This document shows, in pieces, positions 1 to 7,857 of a stretch of DNA of 19,583 nucleotides; positions within the stretch are counted from its first letter, which is position 1, and each line of letters starts with the position of its first letter. Made by a program: the position numbers and the translations under genes. Where the stretch lies: the NCBI GenBank assembly GCA_044375955.1, contig JBILLS010000036.1, forward strand, positions 1-19,583, given 5' to 3'. A model generated the notes under the pieces. It did no database searches, was not told the origin of the DNA, and was given only the letters and a program-made list of their open reading frames with translations. The stretch comes from VGCC01 sp044375955. Lineage in GTDB: Bacteria; Actinomycetota; Actinomycetes; S36-B12.

Positions 1-689
1 TCATCTGGATCCTCGTCAGCGGCAACGTGCGCATCGGTATCACTGCTCTGACCGTGGTGACCTTCTTCTGCGCCACGCTCAGTCATGCCTACCTCTACCG
101 AGGCATCGCATGGGCCGCCGGGTACGCCGCGATCACCCTGACCTTCGGCTGGGGAATCGAGGTCCTCGGCACCATCACGAAGTTCCCCTTCGGTGACTAC
201 AGCTACAGCGATGCACTCGGCCCGACTCTCCTCGGTGTACCGATCCTGATTCCGATGGCCTGGTCGATGATGGCGTACCCGGTGCTCCTCGCGGCCCAGC
301 GTCTGGCCACGACCTCCTTCGGTACAGCGTTCATCGGCGGGTGGCTGCTCGCATCGTGGGACCTGTTCCTCGATCCACAGATGACGGGCGAGGGTTACTG
401 GATCTGGAACCAGATCGGGTGGACCCTTCCCGGGATACCCGGGATTCCCCTGCAGAACTTCCTCGGGTGGCTCCTGTCGTCGATCGCGTTGATGTGGCTA
501 CTCGATCGACTCAAGCGCAAGACCGCCAACGATGCGGTTCCCAACGCCATGCTGCTGTGGGTGTATTTCTCCAACATCCTCGCCGCTGCGGTGTTCTTCG
601 GTAAGCCCGGGGTGGCGCTATGGGGCGGGGCGTGCATGGGATTCGTGATCGTCCCGTGGCTGTGGCGCCTGTGGAGTCAGCCCCGGTGA
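1..689 (+). CDS. cruF: CruF-type carotenoid hydratase (DUF422 membrane protein), 5' end outside window
   Basis: Integral membrane protein of the CruF / bisanhydrobacterioruberin-hydratase family, which adds water to the terminal psi-end double bond of acyclic or monocyclic carotenoids (1'-hydroxylation). Visible family landmarks are FPFGDYSY, the following LGVPILIPMAWSMM stretch, DLFLDPQM, GYWIW and the IPLQNFLGWLL segment, set among about six hydrophobic helices. The reading frame is open leftward from a GTG at 27 to the window edge (first whole codon at base 3), and that GTG has neither a Shine-Dalgarno sequence nor a -10 hexamer at the leaderless distance, so I treat the gene as 5'-truncated by the window; at least 228 residues are visible. 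Its stop overlaps the next start by 4 bp (GTGA), so it is the first visible gene of a coupled three-gene operon with a glycosyltransferase and a CrtI-family oxidoreductase. Whether the substrate is lycopene, gamma-carotene or a C50 compound cannot be read from the sequence. Confidence 0.85.
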   Translation, partial: IWILVSGNVRIGITALTVVTFFCATLSHAYLYRGIAWAAGYAAITLTFGWGIEVLGTITKFPFGDYSYSDALGPTLLGVPILIPMAWSMMAYPVLLAAQRLATTSFGTAFIGGWLLASWDLFLDPQMTGEGYWIWNQIGWTLPGIPGIPLQNFLGWLLSSIALMWLLDRLKRKTANDAVPNAMLLWVYFSNILAAAVFFGKPGVALWGGACMGFVIVPWLWRLWSQPR

Positions 690-1813
690 TAGGCCAGGCA
701 CTGGTACGTGCCGCATCCCTCACAGCACTGGGCCTGACCGCACACACCGCCTACAACCTCACACGCCTGCGTTCACTGCCGACGTCGGCGCCGGTTGTCG
801 TGGAATCGGTGACCATCCTGATCCCGGCGCGCAACGAGGAGGAGCACGTCGAGCAGACCGTCCGAGATGCCCTCGCGCAAACCGGTATTGAGAACCTGCA
901 GGTGATCGTGCTCGACGACGGATCCACGGATCGCACGGCGATGCTCCTGGATGCGATCACCGATCCTCGACTCACTGTGATCCACGCCCCCGACGACTCA
1001 CCACCCGACGGTTGGCTCGGCAAGCCCTGGGCGTGCGCGCGGCTCTCGGAACAGGCCACCGGCTCGGTGCTCGTCTTCCTCGATGCGGACGTGCACCTCG
1101 AGCCGGGGGCAGTCGCGGGGGGGATCCACCTGCTCCGCAGCCTGGGTCTCGACCTGGTCGCCCCGTATCCACGCATCATCGCCCCGACACCACTGCAGCG
1201 GGTCGTGCAGCCACTCGTGCCCTGGTCCTGGGCCACCACCGTGCCACTGGGCTGGGCCGAGACATCGCAGTGGTCGTCGCTGTCCGCGGCGAATGGTCAA
1301 TTCCTCGTGTTCGACGCCGGCGCCTACCACCGCATCGGAGGACATGCGTCCGTGAGTGGCGAGGTGCTCGAGGACATCGCACTCATGCGCGCAATTCGCG
1401 CGGCTGGCGGCCGTGCGATCACCGCCGACGGTTCTGATGTCTCGTCCTGTCAGATGTATCCCACGGATAGGGAGATGGTCGACGGCTACACAAAGTCACT
1501 GTGGGATGCCTTCGGCAGCGCGGTGGGGAGCGTTGCCGCAACGTCGTTCCTCGTCGGCACCTACACCCTCCCCGCCCTCGCGATGGTCACGGGACGCGAT
1601 TCACGTACCCGCCGGTGGGGTGCACTGGGCTATGCGGCAGGTGTGCTCGGTCGCGAACTCGTCGCCCGGCGAACCGGTGAACCCTGCCTCACGCGGGGCG
1701 CACCCGATCCCCTCGCCCAACCGGCGTCGATCGCGGCGTTCGCGTTCCTCACGGCTTTGTCCTGGAAGCGTCGGCGCGCGGGTACCACGCAGTGGAAGGG
1801 GCGCCCGGTATGA
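686..1813 (+). CDS. Family 2 glycosyltransferase of carotenoid cluster (CruC/CruG/CrtQ-like)
   Basis: GT-A-fold glycosyltransferase of 375 residues with a membrane-anchored N-terminus and hydrophobic C-terminus. Visible motifs are the nucleotide-sugar-binding DDGSTD (residues 77-82), the GWLGKPWAC loop (from about 109) typical of carotenoid and hopanoid-type GT2 enzymes, the metal-binding DAD (133-135) and an acidic pair ED (229-230) suited to be the catalytic base. I start it at GTG 686 rather than at the longer upstream alternative at 620, because GTG 686 overlaps the cruF stop as GTGA and has GGAG nine bases upstream. The gene ends in an ATGA overlap with the next gene. From the neighbours (CruF before, CrtD-like after) the likely acceptor is a hydroxyl introduced on the carotenoid by CruF. 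Sugar donor and acceptor are inference; an acyl or lipid-sugar role is not excluded. Confidence 0.8.
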   Translation: MIGQALVRAASLTALGLTAHTAYNLTRLRSLPTSAPVVVESVTILIPARNEEEHVEQTVRDALAQTGIENLQVIVLDDGSTDRTAMLLDAITDPRLTVIHAPDDSPPDGWLGKPWACARLSEQATGSVLVFLDADVHLEPGAVAGGIHLLRSLGLDLVAPYPRIIAPTPLQRVVQPLVPWSWATTVPLGWAETSQWSSLSAANGQFLVFDAGAYHRIGGHASVSGEVLEDIALMRAIRAAGGRAITADGSDVSSCQMYPTDREMVDGYTKSLWDAFGSAVGSVAATSFLVGTYTLPALAMVTGRDSRTRRWGALGYAAGVLGRELVARRTGEPCLTRGAPDPLAQPASIAAFAFLTALSWKRRRAGTTQWKGRPV

Positions 1814-3285
1814 GCCGGGTGGTCGTCGTCGGCGCAGGTGTCGGTGGCCTCGCCGTCGCCGCACGCCTGAAGGTCAAGGGACACGACGTCATCATCTTCG
1901 AGCAGGCGCCCACGGTCGGAGGCAAGCTCGCGACCTACCGGCGCGATGGATTCGCTTTCGACACCGGACCGAGTCTGTTCACCCTCCCTGCGGTGTATCG
2001 CGATCTGTTCCTCAAGACGGGGCGGGCACTCGAGGACGAGGTCGACCTGCAGCCCCTCGACCCGGCTTTCGGTTACCGCTTCGCAGATGGGACATCTGTT
2101 GTTATGCCCGGGGTGGATCCCGCGCGATGCGCGATAGCACTCGGCGACGCCCTCGGTGCGAATGCCCAGCAAGAATGGCGCGCCTTCATGGAACGGGCAG
2201 GTGACATGTGGCAGTTGACGCGCCGACCCTTCCTCGAGTCACCGCTCGACGGCTGGCGCACGTTGCTCCCGTTGGCCAAGCCCCGTGATGTGCGCACAAT
2301 CGCGCCGTTCACATCATTGCGCTCGCTCAGCCGTGAGTACTTCCATGACCCGCGGCTGGTCACCCTCGTCGATCGCTATGCCACCTACACCGGATCCGAT
2401 CCGCGCAAGGCACCCGCAGTGCTGGCCACCGTCCCCTACGTCGAACAGGCCTTCGGTGCCTGGCATCTGGGAGGTGGGGTCGGAACACTCGGCGACGCCC
2501 TGCATAGGCGCTGCCTGTCGCTCGGCGTCGATGTGCACGTCCAAGCACCGGTCGACAGGATCACCACGCGCCACGGATCGGTGACGGGCGTCGACACCGG
2601 AGACGGCCACGTCGATGCGGACATCGTGATCGCCAACGCCGATGCGAGCATCGTCTACGGCTCGCTCGTCGATGACCGGGCAGCGCACAAGGAACGGGCT
2701 CGCGTCGAGGCTGCGGCACCCTCCCTCGCCGGGTTCGTCATCCTTCTCGCCCTGTGCGGTCGGACACCGAATCTCCAGCATCACAACGTGTGGTTCCCTG
2801 CCGATTACGACAACGAATTCGACTCGATCTTCGGCACATCCCCGCGACCTGGTCCCGATCCGGCCATCTATGTGTGCTCACCCGACGATCCCGCGATGGC
2901 CCCACCCGATCACGAATCGTGGTTCGTTCTCGTCAATGCGCCTCGACACGGTCGCGCCGGTGTCGACTGGACCGCCCCCGGGCTGGCGGAGGACTACGCA
3001 GATCACGTGCTCGAGGTTCTGGCACGGCGCGGCATGGATGTGCGCGAACGCGTCCTCTGGCGGGAGGTGCGTACACCCGCGGACCTCGAAGCCAGCGTGC
3101 GCGCACCCGGTGGTTCGATCTACGGACAATCGAGCAACGGGCCGCGCGCTGCGTTCGCCAGGCCCGCGAACACGTCCCCGGTCAACGGGCTGTTCCTCGT
3201 GAGCGGATCCGCACACCCCGGCGGAGGGCTTCCCCTGGTCGGCATGGGAGCTGAGATCGTCGCAGAGCTGATCGGGCGCGCCTAG
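1810..3285 (+). CDS. CrtI-family FAD-dependent carotenoid desaturase, CrtD-like
   Basis: Flavoprotein of the phytoene-desaturase superfamily, 491 residues. The N-terminal Rossmann dinucleotide site GAGVGG lies at residues 8-13 and the C-terminal FAD-contact segment (460-491) contains SAHPGGGLPLVGMG. This version differs from the GTQPGVGVPMVL of the second, canonical CrtI at 5344-6891 and resembles CrtD / hydroxycarotenoid 3,4-desaturases, so the likely role is late desaturation of a hydroxylated end group made by CruF. The start at ATG 1810 is preferred over ATG 1792 because it forms an ATGA overlap with the glycosyltransferase stop and has an AAGGGG-type ribosome site about eight bases upstream. 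The gene stops within a CTAG that is also the stop of metF on the other strand. A ketolase (CrtO-like) activity is the main alternative; the fold is certain, the exact reaction is not. Confidence 0.75.
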   Translation: MSRVVVVGAGVGGLAVAARLKVKGHDVIIFEQAPTVGGKLATYRRDGFAFDTGPSLFTLPAVYRDLFLKTGRALEDEVDLQPLDPAFGYRFADGTSVVMPGVDPARCAIALGDALGANAQQEWRAFMERAGDMWQLTRRPFLESPLDGWRTLLPLAKPRDVRTIAPFTSLRSLSREYFHDPRLVTLVDRYATYTGSDPRKAPAVLATVPYVEQAFGAWHLGGGVGTLGDALHRRCLSLGVDVHVQAPVDRITTRHGSVTGVDTGDGHVDADIVIANADASIVYGSLVDDRAAHKERARVEAAAPSLAGFVILLALCGRTPNLQHHNVWFPADYDNEFDSIFGTSPRPGPDPAIYVCSPDDPAMAPPDHESWFVLVNAPRHGRAGVDWTAPGLAEDYADHVLEVLARRGMDVRERVLWREVRTPADLEASVRAPGGSIYGQSSNGPRAAFARPANTSPVNGLFLVSGSAHPGGGLPLVGMGAEIVAELIGRA

Positions 3286-4184
3286 AGAGTCTGCGCAGCC
3301 TGCAGGTCGAGGTTGCGGTAGATCTCGATCGTCGCCGTCGATCGATTGAGCGTGTAGAAGTGCAGTCCTGGTGCCCCGACGTCCAGAAGGCGCGAACACA
3401 ACTCGCTGGCTACCTCGACTCCGAGTGCGCGCACGGCATCCGCGTCGTCCCCGAGGGAGGCAAAGCGATCCGCGAGATCCCTCGGGAAGTCCGCACCGGA
3501 CAGTGCCGTGAAGCGCTCGATTTGGTTGAGGTTGGTGACCGGCATGATCCCGGGGAGGATCGGCATCGTGCATCCGTGCGCCTGGGCGCGCTCCACCAGC
3601 CGTTCGTAGTCCTCTGCACGGAAGAACAGTTGGGTGATCGCGTACTCCGCACCCACGGCCTGCTTGCGCGCGAGAACGCGCGCATCCGCATCGAGGTCCG
3701 GTGACTCGGGATGACCCTCCGGGAAGGCAGCCACCCCGACACTGAAGTCGCCGAGTGACCGGATCATCGTCACAAGTTCATCGGCGTGGGTGAGACCGTC
3801 GGGGTGTGGTTCCCACGCACCCGAGGCAGGTGGGTCACCGCGTAACGCCAGCATGTTGGTGATTCCACCCGCCGCGTACTCCTGGATCACGCCGCGCACC
3901 TCGTCACGCGATGCGCCCACGCAGGTCAGATGTGCAACCGGGAGGATCGTCGTGTCCTGCGCGATCTCCGTCGTGATGCGCACCGTGCGATCCCGGGATG
4001 AGCCTCCCGCGCCGTAGGTGACCGAGAGGAACGTGGGCGACAGGGCCTCCAGTCGGCGGACCGTGGCCCACAGTTCCGACTCACCCTCGGGTGTCTTGGG
4101 CGGAAAGAGTTCGAAGGAGAAGGACATCTCCCCGCGTCGCAGCAACTCACCGACGGACCGGGTCACTCCGGTTCGGGTCGCCAT
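3282..4184 (-). CDS. metF: 5,10-methylenetetrahydrofolate reductase
   Basis: Cytosolic FAD enzyme reducing 5,10-methylene-THF to 5-methyl-THF, the methyl donor for methionine synthesis. At 300 residues it matches the usual bacterial MetF length. Visible signatures are FELFPPK (about 24-30, with the conserved catalytic Glu25), TYGAGGSSRDRT (56-67), ALRGDPP (113-119, with Asp117 at the flavin), ITQLFF (183-188) and PGIMPVTN (211-218). The ATG at 4184 has no Shine-Dalgarno, but TAGGCT lies exactly six bases upstream, so the mRNA is probably leaderless. It is divergent from idsA across 64 bp that form an inverted repeat. Its stop shares four bases with the convergent CrtD-like gene. A metF-like gene next to a polyprenyl synthase is, as far as I recall, an old actinobacterial arrangement; here carotenoid genes lie on both sides of it. 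Confidence 0.95.
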   Translation of the reverse strand: MATRTGVTRSVGELLRRGEMSFSFELFPPKTPEGESELWATVRRLEALSPTFLSVTYGAGGSSRDRTVRITTEIAQDTTILPVAHLTCVGASRDEVRGVIQEYAAGGITNMLALRGDPPASGAWEPHPDGLTHADELVTMIRSLGDFSVGVAAFPEGHPESPDLDADARVLARKQAVGAEYAITQLFFRAEDYERLVERAQAHGCTMPILPGIMPVTNLNQIERFTALSGADFPRDLADRFASLGDDADAVRALGVEVASELCSRLLDVGAPGLHFYTLNRSTATIEIYRNLDLQAAQTL

Positions 4185-4190
4185 GCCGTC

Positions 4191-4196
4191 AGCCTA
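4191..4196 (-). promoter_or_regulatory. -10 element of metF (TAGGCT), leaderless start
   Basis: On the minus strand TAGGCT is followed by six bases and then the metF ATG, so the expected transcription start is the first base of the start codon. There is no Shine-Dalgarno sequence between them. No convincing -35 hexamer is visible. Confidence 0.7.
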
Positions 4197-4236
4197 CGGC
4201 GCGACGGAGGGCCTGCAGCCCCCTCGCACGCCCCCG

Positions 4237-4242
4237 TAGGCT
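4237..4242 (+). promoter_or_regulatory. -10 element of idsA (TAGGCT), leaderless start
   Basis: TAGGCT, six bases, then the GTG of idsA at 4249. It is the same hexamer and spacing as metF on the opposite strand. It supports GTG 4249 as the true start and a leaderless transcript. Confidence 0.7.
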
Positions 4243-4248
4243 CACGGC

Positions 4249-5334
4249 GTGCACGAGCCGGCACCCATCAACCCCCTGGACATCGCGGACCTCCGCGCCC
4301 GCGTCCAGGTGGTCGTCGACCGCGTGCTGAGCGAGCAGGGAGCACTGCTCACCTCGCTCGGGGAGGACCTCGCGCCACTGGCCCACTCGCTCAACGGACT
4401 GCTCGCCGGTGGCAAGCGCCTCCGCCCCGCCTTCTGCTACTGGGGATGGCGCGGTTACGCACGCGACGACTCGCTTGATTCCGGAGTCCTCGAGGCCGCG
4501 AGCAGCCTGGAGTTCCTCCAAGCATGCGCACTGATCCACGACGACGTCATGGACGGCTCGGACACCCGCCGCGGACTTCCCGCGGCCCATCGACATTTCG
4601 CCTCCCTGCACCGGGAGGAGCAGTGGCACGGCTCGCCCGAGGGATTCGGGGTGGGCGCGGCGATCCTCCTCGGTGACCTGTGTCTGTCCTGGGCCGATGC
4701 GGTCATGCTGACCGCGTCGCTGCCGGCCGAGTCGCTCGCCCGCGCGAAGCGCGTCTACGACGAGATGCGCACGGAGCTCATGGCCGGCCAGTACCTGGAT
4801 CTACTCGAGCAGGCGCGCCGCGGCGGTTCCGTGGACCGGGCTCTGCGCGTTGTGCGTTACAAGTCCGCGAAGTACACCATTGAACGGCCCCTGCACATCG
4901 GTGCGGCGATCGCTGACGCACCGGCCGAGATCTTCGCCGCCTACACCGGGTACGGACTCCCCCTCGGAGAAGCGTTCCAACTCCGCGATGACGTCCTCGG
5001 TGTGTTCGGCGACCCGACCGAGACCGGCAAGCCCGCGGGTGACGATCTCCGGGAGGGGAAGCGCACGGTTCTGATCGCCATCGCCACCGAACGTGCAACC
5101 CCCGCCCAGGCATCCGTCCTGCACCGATACCTCGGTGATCCCGCACTCGATGCGCGCGGGGTCGAGTCGCTTCGCGAAGTGATCGAGGACACAGGCGCGC
5201 GTCAATCCACGGAGGATCTCATCGGTCAACTACTCGACTCCTCCCTGGCGGCCCTCGATTCCGCGCCCCTCGACCCGGTGGCCGCCGAGGTCCTGACCGG
5301 CCTCGCATATGCGGCCACGCGCCGTTCCTTCTAG
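4249..5334 (+). CDS. idsA: Geranylgeranyl diphosphate synthase (polyprenyl synthetase)
   Basis: Soluble trans-prenyltransferase of 361 residues that condenses IPP with allylic diphosphates; in this setting (equivalent to crtE) it supplies C20 GGPP to phytoene synthase. Visible landmarks are GGKRLRP (54-60, IPP binding), the first aspartate-rich motif DDVMD (98-102) followed by RRG, the second aspartate-rich motif DDVLG (247-251) and GKPAGDD (260-266). Bulky aromatic residues do not directly precede the first motif, which agrees with a product longer than C15, but chain length cannot be settled by reading. The GTG start at 4249 is set by the TAGGCT-N6-GTG leaderless signature. The stop codon TAG (5332-5334) is also the first half of the crtI -10 hexamer. 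The gene is divergent from metF and co-directional with crtI and crtB. Confidence 0.92.
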   Translation: MHEPAPINPLDIADLRARVQVVVDRVLSEQGALLTSLGEDLAPLAHSLNGLLAGGKRLRPAFCYWGWRGYARDDSLDSGVLEAASSLEFLQACALIHDDVMDGSDTRRGLPAAHRHFASLHREEQWHGSPEGFGVGAAILLGDLCLSWADAVMLTASLPAESLARAKRVYDEMRTELMAGQYLDLLEQARRGGSVDRALRVVRYKSAKYTIERPLHIGAAIADAPAEIFAAYTGYGLPLGEAFQLRDDVLGVFGDPTETGKPAGDDLREGKRTVLIAIATERATPAQASVLHRYLGDPALDARGVESLREVIEDTGARQSTEDLIGQLLDSSLAALDSAPLDPVAAEVLTGLAYAATRRSF

Positions 5335-5337
5335 CCT
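5332..5337 (+). promoter_or_regulatory. -10 element of crtI (TAGCCT), overlapping idsA stop codon
   Basis: TAGCCT is followed by GGTCAC (six bases) and the crtI ATG at 5344. Its first three bases are the TAG stop codon of idsA. No Shine-Dalgarno sequence is present, so crtI is probably transcribed from its own leaderless promoter in addition to any read-through from idsA. Confidence 0.65.
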
Positions 5338-5343
5338 GGTCAC

Positions 5344-6891
5344 ATGTCCCCCCTCTCCCGTTGGCTTCCCTTCGGTGGTCCGCGCACCGTGTCCGGTCCC
5401 ACCGAGCGCGTGGTCGTGGTGGGGGCGGGACTCGCCGGCCTCTCCGCAGCCATGCGGCTCGCCGGTGCCGGTCGTGAGGTCACCGTGCTCGAGCGCGAGG
5501 AGGTTCCCGGTGGTCGCGCCGGACGCCTCGATATCACCACCGCGGACGGCACCTACCGGTTCGACACCGGACCCACCGTCTTGACCATGCCCGACCTCAT
5601 CGCCGACGCATTCGACTCCGTCGGCGAGGACATGGACACCTGGCTCGACCTGGAACCCATCTCACCGCTCTATCGGGCGTTCTACCCGGACGGCTCCGTC
5701 CTCGACGTGCACTCCGACACCGAAGCGATGGCGCAGGAGATCACCGAGGTCATCGGTCCCGACGAGGCAGCCGGCTACCGCCGCTACGTGGACTTCGTCT
5801 CGCAGCTCTACCGCTACGAGATGCGTGACTTCATCGATCGCAACATCGACTCACCCCTCGATCTGATCACGCCCGACCTCGCGAAACTCATCGCGATCGG
5901 CGGATTCCGCAAACTTGCACCGAAGGTGCGTGAGTACCTGAAGGATCCCCGCACCGAGCGGATCTACTCCTTCCAGGCCATGTATGCCGGGCTCTCCCCC
6001 TACGACGCCCTCGCCATCTACGCGGTGATCGCCTACATGGACTCCGTGGCCGGGGTCTACTTCCCCAAGGGCGGCATGCACGCCCTGCCCGTGGCGATGG
6101 CGGGTGCCGCGGAGAAGCACGGCGTGAACTTCCGATACGGCACCACCGTCGCCTCCATCGAGACACGCGGTGATCGTGCGACGGCGGTGATCACCGAGGA
6201 CGGCGAGCGCATCGAGGCCGACGTCGTGGTTGTCAATGCGGACCTGCCCGTCGCCTACCGTGATCTCCTCGGTCGCGAACCGTGGTCGATCCGACGCCTG
6301 AAGTACTCCCCCTCCTGCTACCTGCTGCTCGCAGGCTCCTCAGCGCACTACTCGAAGATCGCGCACCACAACATCCACTTCGGGCGTAGCTGGCAGGGAG
6401 TCTTCGAGGACCTGATCGACCACCGCAGCTTGATGTCCGATCCCAGCATCCTCGTCACGAACCCGACGCGTTCGGATCCCGCACTCGCGCCTGCCGGCAA
6501 GGAGATCTACTACGTCCTCTTCCCCACTCCCAACCTCGACTCTCCCATCGACTGGGAGCGGACTGCGCCGCGCTACCGCAAGGAGGTGCTGCGCACGCTC
6601 GAGGAACGCGGGTACATCGGATTCGAGGACGCCATCGAAGTCGAGGACGTCACGACCCCGCTCGAGTGGGGGGCGCGCGGCATGGAGCGGGGTGCACCCT
6701 TCGCTTCGGCCCACTCCTTCCTCCAGACCGGACCCTTCCGGCCGAGCAATCTCTGGGGCGAGAACGTGGTGTTCACCGGCTCCGGCACGCAGCCGGGTGT
6801 CGGGGTGCCGATGGTGCTCATCTCCGGACGCCTGGCCGCGGAGCGGGTCACCGGCAAGGATCCGAACTACCGATCACGGGCGATGCGCTAG
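5344..6891 (+). CDS. crtI: Phytoene desaturase
   Basis: FAD-dependent bacterial phytoene desaturase of 515 residues, converting phytoene to lycopene (or a less desaturated intermediate) at the membrane. An unusual N-terminal extension of about 20 residues precedes the dinucleotide-binding site GAGLAGL (27-33), with the FAD-contacting ERE and GGRAGR region following. The C-terminal family signature lies at about 473-501 and includes GTQPGVGVPMVL. This is the canonical CrtI of the locus; the related gene at 1810-3285 is the more divergent paralogue. The ATG at 5344 has TAGCCT six bases upstream and no ribosome-binding site. crtB follows after an 18-bp gap. Length is in the normal range and I see no frame disruption. 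Confidence 0.93.
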   Translation: MSPLSRWLPFGGPRTVSGPTERVVVVGAGLAGLSAAMRLAGAGREVTVLEREEVPGGRAGRLDITTADGTYRFDTGPTVLTMPDLIADAFDSVGEDMDTWLDLEPISPLYRAFYPDGSVLDVHSDTEAMAQEITEVIGPDEAAGYRRYVDFVSQLYRYEMRDFIDRNIDSPLDLITPDLAKLIAIGGFRKLAPKVREYLKDPRTERIYSFQAMYAGLSPYDALAIYAVIAYMDSVAGVYFPKGGMHALPVAMAGAAEKHGVNFRYGTTVASIETRGDRATAVITEDGERIEADVVVVNADLPVAYRDLLGREPWSIRRLKYSPSCYLLLAGSSAHYSKIAHHNIHFGRSWQGVFEDLIDHRSLMSDPSILVTNPTRSDPALAPAGKEIYYVLFPTPNLDSPIDWERTAPRYRKEVLRTLEERGYIGFEDAIEVEDVTTPLEWGARGMERGAPFASAHSFLQTGPFRPSNLWGENVVFTGSGTQPGVGVPMVLISGRLAAERVTGKDPNYRSRAMR

Positions 6892-6897
6892 GTCGGG

Positions 6898-6903
6898 CAG
6901 ACT
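6898..6903 (+). promoter_or_regulatory. Possible -10 element of crtB (CAGACT)
   Basis: CAGACT sits six bases before the crtB GTG, at the same distance as the other leaderless promoters of the window, but with C in the first position instead of T. No Shine-Dalgarno sequence is visible, which supports this reading; a weak promoter plus read-through from crtI is likely. Confidence 0.45.
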
Positions 6904-6909
6904 GCACCC

Positions 6910-7857
6910 GTGAGTTCCCGGGACCTCGATGCCGCCGGCATCACCGATCCGGAGATGCGCAGCTCCTATGAGCGGTGTCGCGAACTCAACGCCCAACATG
7001 GAAAGACGTACTACCTCGCCACCCTCCTACTTCCCCCGGCCAAGCGGCCCTACGTCCACGCCCTCTACGGGTTCGCCCGATACGCCGATGAGATCGTCGA
7101 CGACCTCTCCTCGACCCTGACCGACCAGGAGAAATCGGACTGGCTCGGCTCGTGGGGGGATGCGTTCCTGGACGACATCCGACGTGGATCCTCCAGTGAT
7201 CCAGTGTGCCGCGCAGTCGTCGACACGGTCCAGCGCTGGGAGATCCCCACCGAGCACTTCGAGGCGTTCTTGCACTCGATGCGCATGGACCTCACCGTCA
7301 CCGAGTACCCGACCTACGACGATCTCTACGAGTACGTCTACGGGTCGGCAGCGGTCATCGGTCTTCAGATGGTCCCGATACTCGAACCCACGTCACCCGA
7401 GGCGTACGAGCGTGCGATGGATCTGGGCGTGGCGTTCCAGTTGGCGAACTTCATCCGGGACGTCAATGAAGACCTCGATCGCGGCCGCGTCTACCTCCCA
7501 CTCGATGAACTCGCCCGCTTCGACGTGACACGGGAGGTTCTGGAACGCCGAGTCGCCACACCGCAGGTGAAGGCCGCCCTGCGGCACCAGATCGACCGGG
7601 TGAAGCGCCTGGAGGAACGGTCACGGCCGGGGGTGGAGATGCTGCATCCCTCCTCGCGTGACTGCATCGAGGCGGCGCGCGAGCTCTATTGCGGAATCGC
7701 CGACCAAGTCGTGGCCATCGACTACGAGGTGTTCAAGAAGCGCGCGAAGGTCCCGATGGTCAAGCGTCTCTCCGTGGCCTTTCCTGCCTGGCGACGCGCG
7801 GTGCGCGCACGCCATCGCTACGGCGCGGGCCACCCACAGGGAATCGCTGCCGCCTAG
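6910..7857 (+). CDS. crtB: Phytoene synthase
   Basis: Squalene/phytoene synthase family, 315 residues: head-to-head condensation of two GGPP into 15-cis-phytoene, the first committed carotenoid step. The two aspartate-rich Mg-diphosphate motifs are visible: DEIVDD (60-65, within YGFARYADEIVDD) and NFIRDVNEDLDRGR (about 180-193) running into VYLP. The GTG start at 6910 gives a family-typical N-terminus and follows crtI by 18 bp. The C-terminus is basic and rich in Arg. Its TAG stop lies inside a CTAG shared with the convergent crtYd gene, leaving no room for a terminator between them. Phytoene rather than squalene synthesis is inferred from the flanking idsA, crtI and cyclase genes. Confidence 0.93.
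   Translation: MSSRDLDAAGITDPEMRSSYERCRELNAQHGKTYYLATLLLPPAKRPYVHALYGFARYADEIVDDLSSTLTDQEKSDWLGSWGDAFLDDIRRGSSSDPVCRAVVDTVQRWEIPTEHFEAFLHSMRMDLTVTEYPTYDDLYEYVYGSAAVIGLQMVPILEPTSPEAYERAMDLGVAFQLANFIRDVNEDLDRGRVYLPLDELARFDVTREVLERRVATPQVKAALRHQIDRVKRLEERSRPGVEMLHPSSRDCIEAARELYCGIADQVVAIDYEVFKKRAKVPMVKRLSVAFPAWRRAVRARHRYGAGHPQGIAAA

Larger units (their letters stand above)
4185..4248. repeat. Inverted repeat spanning the metF/idsA divergent promoters
   Basis: The arms are 4185-4199 and 4234-4248: the left arm is GCCGTCAGCCTACGG, and the reverse complement of the right arm differs from it at one position in fifteen. Each arm contains an outward-facing TAGGCT and ends directly at a start codon (metF ATG on the left, idsA GTG on the right). 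A CTGCAG palindrome (4213-4218) lies near the centre. The symmetry could simply be two copies of a leaderless promoter, or a site for a dimeric regulator acting on both genes. Confidence 0.7.

Noticed and set aside
27..29. GTG at 27 as the true cruF start
   Set aside because: The frame continues open to the window edge with hydrophobic residues, and no ribosome site or leaderless -10 precedes this GTG.
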